This document shows positions 42,611-51,501 of a DNA stretch of 64,000 nucleotides, piece by piece (position 1 is the first letter of the stretch; the number at the start of each line of letters is the position of its first letter). The position numbers and the translations under genes are program-made. Under the pieces are notes generated by a model. It was not told the DNA's origin. It saw nothing but the letters and a program-made list of their open reading frames with translations, and did not search any database. The DNA lies in NCBI RefSeq assembly GCF_018555455.1, contig NZ_JAFEJU010000001.1, positions 248,001 to 312,000 of the forward strand, given 5' to 3'. The DNA is from Bifidobacterium colobi. GTDB taxonomy: Bacteria; Actinomycetota; Actinomycetes; Actinomycetales; Bifidobacteriaceae.

Positions 42611-45369
42611 CTACTCCACATCCAGTTCGCCTTGTACGGCGGGCCGGACGACGTTCTCCGTCGATGCCTTGACCGATAGGTCGTCCCACATGGACACGAG
42701 GTTGTTAAAACGAATGGCTCCCTCGGTGTCCTTGCGTTTCTCCGCCTCGTGGTACATGCGGAAGCCCAATGCACGAATGTCATCCAACGGCAATAGTTCG
42801 CCAGCCTCGGCCATGACCGGGGCGACCTTGTCCACGCCCTTGGCGTCGAGGATGCCGGCCATGCGAATGCATGCCTCCCACAGGCTCACATGGTCGTCTT
42901 GCAACGGGCGCCAGTGCTCGTCTGCCATTTCGGCGGGAGTCAACAGTCTCGATTTACCGCCAGCAGCCTCGAACATGCCACCGCGTACCAACGCGTCAGG
43001 GGACGTACCGCAGGAACGGGCCAACTGGTCCGCCATGCCTGTATTCTCCTGCGCCCAGCCATAGGACTGGTACCATTTCACGGCGAAACGGGTATCGGGG
43101 TCGTAATCGGAATCAGCGTCGCCCATCACCTCATCGACTGTGCGATTGATGATTTCCAACGCCTTCTGCACCGGCATGTCGGAACCATCAGCCTCACGAA
43201 TGCGGGAGTACCGCGAATACACGCTGATACCCGGGCCAATGGCCGCCTGGCTCAAATCCACCGGGTCGATGCCCGAAGCCATCAGCGTGCGCAGCTCTTC
43301 GGTCAGCTCCGAACGCAGCACACTGTTGAAGATGCGCATCGTCACCGATGGCGCATCCACCGGACGCGGACGACAAGCAAGGACGATTGAGGAGGCGAGG
43401 GCATTAGAACCATTCTGCCTCGTGCGTCCCGGCCGCTCGCTCCTCACAGGCCATGTTGCGGTGATTTCCCAGCCCGCCTTGATGAGGCCATCGAGCAGCG
43501 CATACCAGCCGGTCGAAGTGCCGTTCTTCTCATTCTGTTGTTTGTAAGCGTAGTATACAGTCATCGGCACATCGGTATTCGCAGTCTCTCGGATGTGTGC
43601 GAACACGTGGTTGAAACCGTTCACGAAGAACTCGGCCGCACCCTCCTTGCCGCCGTGGCGATATGGATTGGCGACTAATTCCTGCACCTTCGGAGTCAAC
43701 AGGGTGCGCACCGTGGACGGCAGTATGCCTTTAAGCATACGGCGTAGCCACACGTAGAAGTAGTCAGACAAATCCGAGTAGCCGATATTGTCATAGTATG
43801 GCGGGTCAGTAGATACCACAACATTCGTGTAATCACGTGTGGCCGCATCCGCTTGATGTGCCTCACTTTGCGGCTTAGCTGGAACATTCTGAATAGCCTC
43901 GGCTACCCAGTTCACCTGGCTGAGATAATTACCAGTTGATGACGAAAAAGGATTAGCCTCGGCAAAATCCCATGACATGCCAAGAACTTGAAGAGAAAAA
44001 ACGTTTCGTAATCCCTCTCGATTGATGTTCCATCCGCAAAGCGACGAACTGTAATCAGTTAAACGGCTAACAGAAAGCGCTAAATAAACGCTAATAGATT
44101 CAGCGTATGCCAGTGCCCCACAGCCTCCTAAATCTAGCGGCTTCCCCTGCGGCAAACCACTAGCTAATGCATCACGAAAAACTTGATTGGAAACATCAGT
44201 TATAGTGTTCGCCAATGCCAACAGAGCTGTTAGTTGACGATTCGTAAATAGTTCATCCCACTCATCAACGCCATATGCTTGCACTCGTAAGTTCATAGCA
44301 TTTTCAGCAAGATGTACGTATATGCCGTCATCAGGCTTATTAACATTTGCTATGCTTTCCTGTTTCCGGTCAGCAGATAAATATAAACGTCCTTTAGCGC
44401 TTTCTGCTATGACAGCAATAAGCGATTCTTTTAGTCGCCCGCAACGACTTTCTTTTCGAATATATTCTAAATCAATAGGTGTGCCATCAATAATGGAAAT
44501 GGCGCCTTTGCGACTATAGGTGCCTTCCTCGTCGCCTTTGGGCCCGTCGGCGTTATGCTGGACCTCATACCGAATCGCACCATCTTCGACGATGGGCTTT
44601 ATCCATGCTTCGTGGCCCTTTTTCTTGCTGAGCCACCATGAGCGCACAAGCGGTACCTGCACCGGGTTGGCCGGGTTCGGGTTCGTAACGGTCCGTGCCC
44701 ATATCCATGCGATGACAGTGTGCTCATCCCCATGTTCGTCCTTGACTTTGGGGTAGAGATGGCCGACTTTCGCGAATGCCTTGTCTCGCAGCATCTGCCC
44801 GTAGTAGCGGATGTCGTCGGCCATACCTTCGGCGCGGTTTACCGAGGAAATCTTGCTGTCTGGGTTGACGGACGGCTGCCCGCAGAACCGTGCTGGGAAA
44901 TCGATGAGCGCCTTGTTGAGGATTACCGGCAGGGGGTTAAGGTCGGACGCATGTGATTCCACGCCCAGACGTTGCGCTTCGAGCGGTATCGAGCCGCCGC
45001 CCGCGAACGGGTCCAAAATCGCAAGCCCCCCCCGCAAGATTCCGTGATGAGACGATTAGCCTCACGGTAGAGGTCAGCATCGCCGATGTTCTCCCACCGG
45101 GCAAGGCGTTCCATCAGACGGTGAAGACGGCCACGTTCCGTATCTTGCGCTTCCCGAGTGGGGAACTTGTCGGGATGGGCGGAGGGGTCGTCCACCAGCT
45201 GGGCGAACAGTATCGAACGAGTCGTGGCCAATGGGCGACGAGCCCAGTACAGGTGGAGCGTGGACGGGAGGCCATGACGGAGGGACTTCTCTCGGGCGGA
45301 TTCCTCGTTGATTTTCTTCAGCGGGATGCCGGTCTCGATGAGTTTCTTCTTGCGGGGTGCGTCCGTCAT
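42611..45369 (-). CDS. DUF1156-type DNA methylase, interrupted by a G8 tract
   Basis: Two frames give one protein of about 919 residues. The first frame (ATG 45369) encodes the DUF1156 region KKLIETGIPLKKINEESARE, then SLRHGLPSTLHLYWARRPLA, up to ITESCGG. The second frame resumes with GLAILDPFAGGGSIPLEA, motif I of an amino-methyltransferase, and later has VVSTDPPYYDNIGYSDL (motif IV, DPPY) near residue 520. The switch occurs exactly at eight Gs (45026-45033); nine or six Gs would restore one frame. As sequenced the gene is therefore off. A central patch (about 43890-44520) is markedly AT-rich and may be a foreign specificity region. DPPY indicates N6-adenine or N4-cytosine methylation. AAGGA precedes the start. 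Confidence 0.85.
45026..45033. repeat. Mononucleotide tract, eight G on the minus strand
   Basis: The plus strand reads GCAAG-C8-GCAAG. The tract is the only point where the methylase frame breaks, and it sits between two highly conserved coding blocks. It is a candidate slipped-strand phase-variation site. Confidence 0.85.
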
Positions 45370-45434
45370 GGCTGTTGGTGTCCTTTGTGCGTTTACCTAT
45401 TGTCTACGATTATCCACCAACAGAGGCACTTCGC

Positions 45435-48400
45435 CTAAAAACGACTCACGTATGGCGCATAGCCTCGCCTCCAGTAGTCGTCCAGTTTCTCGTTGAACGA
45501 GCGCGTGGAATCGGCGAGGCTGATGTGGTCGAAGGCGTGCGCGACGTACCTGATAGCGTCATGCTCCGGGCCGGTCGGACTAACGCGAACGAGCGCGAGC
45601 CTGTGACGGTCTCCCTGAGATTGGGCGAAGGCGACCTCGTTCGCCGTGACGGTGAACGTGTCCGCTTCCGGCAAGTCGATGCGTCCCTTAACTTCGATGA
45701 AGTGCGCGTAGCCTTGGGCATCAGCGGATTTGATGTCGTAGCCCTTGTTGTTGTGCGGCATCTCCGTAGGAGTATGGCCGAGCTGACGTTCCATGCGCAT
45801 GGTCAAGGCGACTGCCCGACGGTCCACTTCCTCGGTGCTCTTGGCGAACGGTTTGGACTCCATCTCGCTGACTGCCGAACCAGTGGCGATAAGCCGTTCC
45901 GGCACGACAAGCGCCATGCCACGGATGACAGCAGGCTTGGCACGTAGCCGCACTTCTTCCGTAAGTTCCCGTTCACGCTGGACAAGTCGGTCTTCCATCT
46001 CCTTGGCGCGTTTCCGGGCCAAACCAGTTGTCATGCGCTTGCTGTGTTTGCCGTGCCGCTCGTCTTCAGAGAGTTTGTTGTATTCGCCGTACCAATATTC
46101 GATTTCCGCGTTCAGACGGCTCCTGACCTGGGCGAGCACGTGCTCGTTCTCTGCCGTCTTACGCGCTTGCAGCTCGGCGAGACGAGGCTTGGTGCCTTGC
46201 TCGTAGACGAAGCGGCGCATCTCATCCGCATGGTCGCCACGCAACCATGCCGCGTCAAGCAGTTCCATCACAGCCTTCTGTTCGCTGTCGTTGGGACTCT
46301 CGTAGTCCAAATACGGTGGAGCCGGCGAGAATACAGGCTGGTCGTGCTCACCGAGTTGAAGGTAGTCGAAGTGCCGGGAAACTGGCTCGCCCTTCGCGTC
46401 GGTGATGGTCTGTTCGGCGGCCACCATCAAGGTTGGTTCGTCCGGCTGAGTGTCGGTGCGGTCCACGAATACCGTGCCGTGGTCAAGTGCCTCGCCGTAC
46501 CGGTCGATGATGAGCTCGGTGACTGCGTCCAGCAATGGAGTACCTGGAGCAATGAGCAACGCATCGGGCGTGCCGTTGCCGATATGCGTGCGGCTGGGCT
46601 CGAACGTGATGCGTTCATAGGCATCGGACACCGTGCGATGCCGGTCGCGTCGTTCGGCGCACTTGCGTATGGCGGCCGGCACGTGGGTCAGTTCCCACCG
46701 ACTCGCCTCGCGCTGCCGTGCGGTGCCACCGAGCCGTTGGAAGGCCGGCAGGAAGAATGCGGAGATGTAACCCGGCTGGAGTTTGCGCTCACGGGTCTGC
46801 TCCATAAGTTTGCGGACTTCCTGTACGTCGAGGCTCGGGTACATCTCCGGGTGCGCGGACCGTTCGCTGATGAGCTCATCCAAACCCTGTTGCACGCTGC
46901 TGTCGATGACCTGGTCGAGCTTGGCCTGCACCGCGGGGTCGTCGCCGTACCGGATGGCCCGAATCATCAGCTCTTTCAGTGGTTCGCCGTCGAACGCCTT
47001 GCCGTCGCCCAGCACGTTGAACAAGCGGCCACTGTAGGCTTTGCCCATCGTCTCGATTTTGCCCAGCAGCTTGCCGTACACCTCGCCCTCGCGAGTGTTC
47101 TTCGCCACAAGGTTCCACAGGAAGCAGGTGCGCTTCTGGCCGATGCGATGGATACGCCCGAAGCGTTGTTCGATGCGGTTTGGATTCCATGGCAGGTCAT
47201 AGTTGACCATCAAATCGGCACGCTGGAGGTTCAGGCCTTCACCGGCGGCGTCGGTGGCCACGAGGATGCGTACATCGGGGTTGTTGATGAAACGTTCCTG
47301 CACGGCTTTGCGTTCGTCGCGGTTCATGCCGCCGTGAATCACCGTCACGGATTCCGGCTTCCCAAGCAGTGTGGCGATGCGGCGTTCCAGATAGGTCAAC
47401 GTGTCACGATGCTCGGTGAACACAATCATCTTGTGAGGCAGTTCGGCAGTGCCCACGTCCAGCACGTGCTGTTGGAGGATGTCGCTCAGCTGCGACCATT
47501 TCGCATCCACGCCGGATGCGCGCACCGTCTTCGCTTTGTTCACGAGCCCATCGAGCACGCTGATTTCGGCGGCGAGCTCTTCCTTGGTACGGGCGGCGGT
47601 CGCGGAATCGACTACCTGGTCCAGCTCCAGTTCAAGCTGCTGCTGACCGGCTTCGTCCGCTTCATCCCACATGTCGTCATAAACGTCCATGTCGGTCGGC
47701 TCATTTGACGCCGGTTCAAACATGTCTGCAATGGATTCCGGATTTTCCTCGATGCGGCGCAACAGCTCCGAAAGCCGGTCGCGACGGCGCATCAGCGACT
47801 GAAGAATCGCCTCCGGGCTGGACGCCAGACGACGCTGCAAAATGGTCAGAGCGAAGCCGATGCTGTTGGCACGCCTGCCATCCGCTTGCAATAACTTGGC
47901 CGCGGCATTCATCCCGGAACGTACGTAGTTCGTCACGCCCCGGTATAGGCCCGCTTCGCCCTCCGACATCTCATAGGCTACCGTTTCCGCATGCCGTTCG
48001 GGGAACAACGGCTTGCCATCAAACGTCAAAAGGTCTTCCTTGACCATGCGTCGCATAAGTCCCTTGGTATCGGTCTTGCGATGCTTGGCCGGTTTGTAGC
48101 GGCCGGCGAACCGGTCGCGGTCCAGCAAGGACATGAACAACTGGAAATCTTGCTCTTTGCCGGAATGCGGCGTCGCCGTCATCAACAGCAAGTTCTCGGC
48201 CGTCTCGGCCAGCGTCTCGCCCAGCCGGAAGCGGCTGGTGCGGTCCACTTCACCGAACTGATTCTTGAAATGCGCGCTCATGCGATGCGCCTCATCCACG
48301 ATGGCAACGTCCCAACGCACCTCGCCAATCATGGCGGTCAGCTCGTCGTTGCGGGCCACTTGGTCCATGCGAATGATGAGCCTGTCATGGTCGCGGAACG

Positions 48401-48992
48401 GATTGCCTGATGGCGACGCGAACCGCATACCCGGCTCGAATACCTCGAAGTCGAGCGAGAACTTCTGCCCGAGCTCGTCACGCCACTGTTCGGCCAAGCC
48501 TCCCGGACAGACGATGGCCACGCGTTCAGCCGCCGAACGCAGCAACATCTCCTTTATATACAGGCCGGCCATGATGGTCTTGCCGGCACCTGGGTCGTCC
48601 GCGAGCAGGAAGCGCAACGGCACCTTCGGCAGCATGTCTTCGTAGACCGCGCGAATCTGGTGCGGCAACGGGTCAATGTCCGACGAGTACACCGCCGCCA
48701 TCGGGTCGTACAACGCCGCGTATTTGATGCGTAGCGCTTCCGCCGCCAGACGGAACTCGTCCGGGTCGGCATCGAACTTGGGGCCACCGCTCTCCGGGCG
48801 GACGATGCGCAGCCGGCCGACGGCATCCGCATCGATGATTTCACGGCCGGTGCCGCCATCGGCCGTCGTATAGAACAGGTCGATGGCGGCGCCCATCGGC
48901 ATGGCCGCGACCACCGTCACCGATTGTCCCGGAATGACGCCGGCGATGGCAATGCCGGGCTTGATGTCCTCAAGCGTCAACGTCGCGCCCAT
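45435..48992 (-). CDS. SNF2-type helicase with DUF3883-like C-terminal domain
   Basis: A 1185-aa SF2 helicase. Motif I is LADDPGAGKTIMAGLYI (near 134), motif II VDEAHRMSAHF (near 231), motif III region LLMTATPHSGKEQDF, motif V LVATDAAGEGLNLQRAD (near 575) and motif VI RIEQRFGRIHRIGQK (near 609). The C-terminal 100 residues carry GYDIKSADAQGYAHFIEVKG, the DUF3883 pattern, an Asp...Glu-x-Lys arrangement like PD-(D/E)XK nucleases. SNF2-DUF3883 proteins occur in DISARM (DrmD) and related defence loci. It lies 65 bp before the methylase and about 80 bp after an unrecognised gene. It may translocate on or cleave unmodified invading DNA; inferred. Confidence 0.88.
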   Translation of the reverse strand: MGATLTLEDIKPGIAIAGVIPGQSVTVVAAMPMGAAIDLFYTTADGGTGREIIDADAVGRLRIVRPESGGPKFDADPDEFRLAAEALRIKYAALYDPMAAVYSSDIDPLPHQIRAVYEDMLPKVPLRFLLADDPGAGKTIMAGLYIKEMLLRSAAERVAIVCPGGLAEQWRDELGQKFSLDFEVFEPGMRFASPSGNPFRDHDRLIIRMDQVARNDELTAMIGEVRWDVAIVDEAHRMSAHFKNQFGEVDRTSRFRLGETLAETAENLLLMTATPHSGKEQDFQLFMSLLDRDRFAGRYKPAKHRKTDTKGLMRRMVKEDLLTFDGKPLFPERHAETVAYEMSEGEAGLYRGVTNYVRSGMNAAAKLLQADGRRANSIGFALTILQRRLASSPEAILQSLMRRRDRLSELLRRIEENPESIADMFEPASNEPTDMDVYDDMWDEADEAGQQQLELELDQVVDSATAARTKEELAAEISVLDGLVNKAKTVRASGVDAKWSQLSDILQQHVLDVGTAELPHKMIVFTEHRDTLTYLERRIATLLGKPESVTVIHGGMNRDERKAVQERFINNPDVRILVATDAAGEGLNLQRADLMVNYDLPWNPNRIEQRFGRIHRIGQKRTCFLWNLVAKNTREGEVYGKLLGKIETMGKAYSGRLFNVLGDGKAFDGEPLKELMIRAIRYGDDPAVQAKLDQVIDSSVQQGLDELISERSAHPEMYPSLDVQEVRKLMEQTRERKLQPGYISAFFLPAFQRLGGTARQREASRWELTHVPAAIRKCAERRDRHRTVSDAYERITFEPSRTHIGNGTPDALLIAPGTPLLDAVTELIIDRYGEALDHGTVFVDRTDTQPDEPTLMVAAEQTITDAKGEPVSRHFDYLQLGEHDQPVFSPAPPYLDYESPNDSEQKAVMELLDAAWLRGDHADEMRRFVYEQGTKPRLAELQARKTAENEHVLAQVRSRLNAEIEYWYGEYNKLSEDERHGKHSKRMTTGLARKRAKEMEDRLVQRERELTEEVRLRAKPAVIRGMALVVPERLIATGSAVSEMESKPFAKSTEEVDRRAVALTMRMERQLGHTPTEMPHNNKGYDIKSADAQGYAHFIEVKGRIDLPEADTFTVTANEVAFAQSQGDRHRLALVRVSPTGPEHDAIRYVAHAFDHISLADSTRSFNEKLDDYWRRGYAPYVSRF

Positions 48993-49013
48993 GCTTCCGC
49001 TCCCTTCGCCGTT

Positions 49014-49042
49014 CTGCCGGATACCTTAACGGTACCCGGCAG
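49014..49042 (-). terminator. Imperfect 12-bp hairpin upstream of the helicase
   Basis: CTGCCGGATACC and GGTACCCGGCAG pair with one mismatch around TTAAC, between the 394-aa gene and the helicase gene. No T run follows, so it may attenuate rather than end transcription. Confidence 0.45.
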
Positions 49043-49072
49043 GACGGATGGGATTGGAAAGTTCCATGAGCG

Positions 49073-50257
49073 CTACGCCGCTTTGCGCCATGCGCTCGGC
49101 AGCTGATAGCCTGCTTCAGTGCGGGAGTCCAGCAACGTTCCGAGCAGCGCGGCTTCCTGCGCCGTGAACTTTTGCTTCGTCTTTGGATTGCGGCACTGCT
49201 CCAGCGTGTACTCCGTTCCTCGGTATGCCAGATAGCGCACGTTGCCCGGGTTGTAGTACACGTTGGTGAGATACCTGCGGAGCAGGGACGGGGACCGTCC
49301 TTTCAGGTATCGCGTGTCGACGATTCGAGCGTCCTCGAAGTAGCAGTAATCAATCGCGCTGAAGCCGAACAGCCAGTAATGCTCACGCCCCTTTCCGTCG
49401 GGCAGGTACTCGGTGGTTTCCTCTGGAGTGAAGCCGAGCTTGAGACGGCCTTCCACATACCAGCGAAGCCGGTCGTGCCATTGGTCTATCTCGCAATCCA
49501 TGAGGAGCCTGAAGCGGCTCCTCAGTTGCAGGTGCAGCTTGCTGTCGGTGATGAGGTACCTGGCCGACCTCCTCGAAGCGGTCGTGTTCAGCCGGCCCAG
49601 AGCGCATGCGGCCATCCGGATTCCATCCACATCCACCGTACCGGCGGCGAACTCCTCCATCACCTTATCGAAGCTGGCGTCATCCGCATGCGCCAGTTCC
49701 GGAGCGACGAGCGAAAGAATCTGGAGGACCGCCTCCTCTTGGTCGGACTGGTCCTTCATGCCCCGGTTCTGGAAGAAGTCCTTGAGCTCTTCCACGAGCA
49801 TTTCGAATGGCAGGCCGGAGCAGCCCATCGTCTTGGAGACCGTTGCGATGCGCTGGCTGCGCACATGCCTGACCAGCCATTCGCAGTCGTTCACGTTCCT
49901 CATCAGGTAGTCCGGCTTCCTGAACTCGGCTGCTGCGTATGCGTCGAACAAGGTATCGACGGACACCCTCGGTTCGTCGAGCAGAACGTTGCATCCCTGC
50001 GGTACCTCCGCAACATGGCGCAGCTCAGGTCCCTGCGCGATTCGCAGCAGGGCCTTGCGTCCCTTCTCGGTCTGCGGCTGGATGCGTCCGCCGACGAGCT
50101 TCCATCCGCGCGAATCCGCGAGCATGTTGAACGCGAGCAGCGTGGCCAAGCTTGTGAACGTCACGTGCGAGTACCTGCACTTCGGGTCGCTGCACGGCAT
50201 GTACAGATTTCGGTCGGTTTGGGAGATGTGCGCCTTGACTGTCTTCTTTGCGGTCAT
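49073..50257 (-). CDS. Unrecognised 394-aa protein, first gene of the defence operon
   Basis: I do not recognise a family. The product starts MTAKKTVKAHISQTDRNLY, with a possible metal site CSDPKCRYSH at residues about 22-31. A middle helical region (LVEELKDFFQNRGMKDQSDQ) and a segment with many aromatic residues (REHYWLFGFSAIDYCYFEDA) follow, and the C-terminus has KQKFTAQEAALLGTLLD. Amino-acid balance is that of a real protein, unlike the long antisense frame on the plus strand. Its position just upstream of the SNF2 helicase, on the same strand, suggests a subunit, sensor or regulator of that system. The start at 50257 has GAAAGAAA upstream. Confidence 0.72.
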   Translation of the reverse strand: MTAKKTVKAHISQTDRNLYMPCSDPKCRYSHVTFTSLATLLAFNMLADSRGWKLVGGRIQPQTEKGRKALLRIAQGPELRHVAEVPQGCNVLLDEPRVSVDTLFDAYAAAEFRKPDYLMRNVNDCEWLVRHVRSQRIATVSKTMGCSGLPFEMLVEELKDFFQNRGMKDQSDQEEAVLQILSLVAPELAHADDASFDKVMEEFAAGTVDVDGIRMAACALGRLNTTASRRSARYLITDSKLHLQLRSRFRLLMDCEIDQWHDRLRWYVEGRLKLGFTPEETTEYLPDGKGREHYWLFGFSAIDYCYFEDARIVDTRYLKGRSPSLLRRYLTNVYYNPGNVRYLAYRGTEYTLEQCRNPKTKQKFTAQEAALLGTLLDSRTEAGYQLPSAWRKAA

Positions 50258-50667
50258 GGATTTTTTCTTTCGTTGTCATCTGGTTTTTACGTTGAGCAGC
50301 GGCACATTCGTTGTGCACCAACTGCTCGATGACTTCGAGAATAAGGCATAGAAAAACCTGCGTCAAATCCATTACGCCTTAAGTTCAGAATACAACACTT
50401 TAACAAGTTGGTCAAGTTATGGCGTGTCGCAATGTTTGGCACGATACCTGACTACATCATCTCTTTCAAAAATGCTCACTGCAAGCATCGCACCAAACAT
50501 CCGCCTTGCTTTTCAATCTTCAAAATCAGAGTCCAACACTCCCTCCGACATCCCGAGATGCCCTATACTGGATGCAAAGCCGAGGCGGAACGTGCCGACA
50601 TGTGTGCCGACACGAGATTCGAGAGAAAGGAACGCTGGAATTTCAACGGTTTTCGGGGTTTTGAATC

Positions 50668-50686
50668 AATCTCGTATCCTCCGCCA
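50668..50686 (+). repeat. attR core of the island
   Basis: AATCTCGTATCCTCCGCCA, identical to the last 19 bases of tRNA-Ser (32527-32545). Only the 3' end of the tRNA is duplicated, as expected for the distal junction. The spacer 50258-50667 shows no gene. Confidence 0.85.
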
Positions 50687-50688
50687 TC

Positions 50689-50726
50689 GCCGGAACCCTT
50701 GATTCCCAACGGATTCCGGCTTTTTT
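50689..50726 (+). terminator. Original chromosomal terminator of tRNA-Ser
   Basis: GCCGGAA and TTCCGGC pair around a long loop and are followed by TTTTTT, three bases after attR. This is where the tRNA terminator would lie before insertion. Confidence 0.7.
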
Positions 50727-51501
50727 CATAGCCTTTTCACAGGTGCCGGTGTCGTCATAGGGTGCTCGTTCTGGGAGCGCCGTAGTCCGTCACCATGTCA
50801 TACTCCCTCTGCACGGCTCACTCACCAAGCCGGTCATCCCCTTGCTGGGTTATTCCGCAGGGGCACCGCAGCGCCCCAAGACCCTCAACCGCAAACGACA
50901 ATCAAACCGGGCGCATCTCCCGAAGAACCTACGGAGCAATCACAAATAGCCTCACCGCAGGAAACCACTCTGAATTGTCGATTTTTGGTGAATTGTCCAC
51001 AGCCTGAACGCCTCGGGACAGCCATAACGGCACAGTTATCCACAGGAATGCGACACATCGTCGCATTCGATTGACGGAAAAGCGGTTTCCCGTAGCCGAT
51101 TACCTCCCTGCCAAGCAGGGCCCCTCTACATCCGTACATCCATCCGTGACAGGCTGGAGTCCGCAGGCCAATGCTCAACCCCAACGCCGACGACCACATT
51201 CAACCACTTGCAACCGGCGTCCAGCAGTTGCTCGCCGTCAACCGGAATACATCGAGCCCCACCTCTCGCACGACCTTGGGATTTTATGATTATGTGCGAT
51301 TCTTTACTGTTCTCTGACTCCCTTCCAGAGTAATGCAGAGGGTGCCTCGGCATGAACCGAAGCACCCTTGAATACCAGGAGCCTTCCCCGATAGCGCGAG
51401 TCCACTCCCCTCGGCACAATGCCGCGCCGCACCATCCGAACAGCCTATCGATTGCGCACCATCGCGCGCTGCCGCACAGTGCCGTTTCCTGACACGTCAC
51501 T
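50727..51501. other. Long spacer without a supported gene
   Basis: Short frames here (50795-51007, 51071-51289, 51126-51521) lack ribosome sites and have shadow-like composition. Visible structure: TTGTCCACA at 50993 and TTATCCACA at 51036 (DnaA-box-like), a stem GAATGCGAC/GTCGCATTC at 51046-51068, and the hairpin at 51340-51367. Confidence 0.5.
51340..51367 (-). terminator. Hairpin downstream of the CobW-like gene
   Basis: GGGTGCCTCGG and CCGAAGCACCC pair over most of 11 positions around a short loop. It is about 135 bp past the stop of the CobW-like gene. Confidence 0.45.

Larger units (their letters stand above)
32546..50686. mobile_element. 18-kb genomic island integrated in tRNA-Ser
   Basis: The island is bounded by a 19-bp direct repeat of the tRNA 3' end, has a tyrosine integrase next to the tRNA, and carries genes foreign to the housekeeping context. 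Both ends also share the inner motif AACGGTTTTCGGG (32572-32584 and about 50645-50657), a possible integrase arm site. Contents: integrase, small protein, replication-relaxation-like protein, UvrD-like helicase, then the convergent DUF499/DUF1156/SNF2/unknown operon. No conjugation genes are seen, so it is mobilisable or defective rather than self-transmissible. Confidence 0.85.

Noticed and set aside
46044..47708. 554-aa open frame antisense to the SNF2 helicase
   Set aside because: Lies opposite conserved helicase motifs; typical GC-rich shadow frame.
39140..48992. Naming the operon DISARM or BREX
   Set aside because: drmA, drmB, drmC, brxL, pglZ and brxC-type genes are not seen; only a helicase and a methylase are shared in type.
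39140..48992. Type I restriction-modification system
   Set aside because: No HsdS-like specificity subunit and the helicase is SNF2-type rather than HsdR-type.
49172..50332. 386-aa open frame antisense to the 394-aa island gene
   Set aside because: Arg/Val/His/Ala-rich shadow composition and no ribosome site; the minus-strand product looks like a real protein and fits the operon.
50993..51044. Chromosomal replication origin
   Set aside because: Only two DnaA-like boxes and no dnaA, dnaN or rpmH gene nearby.
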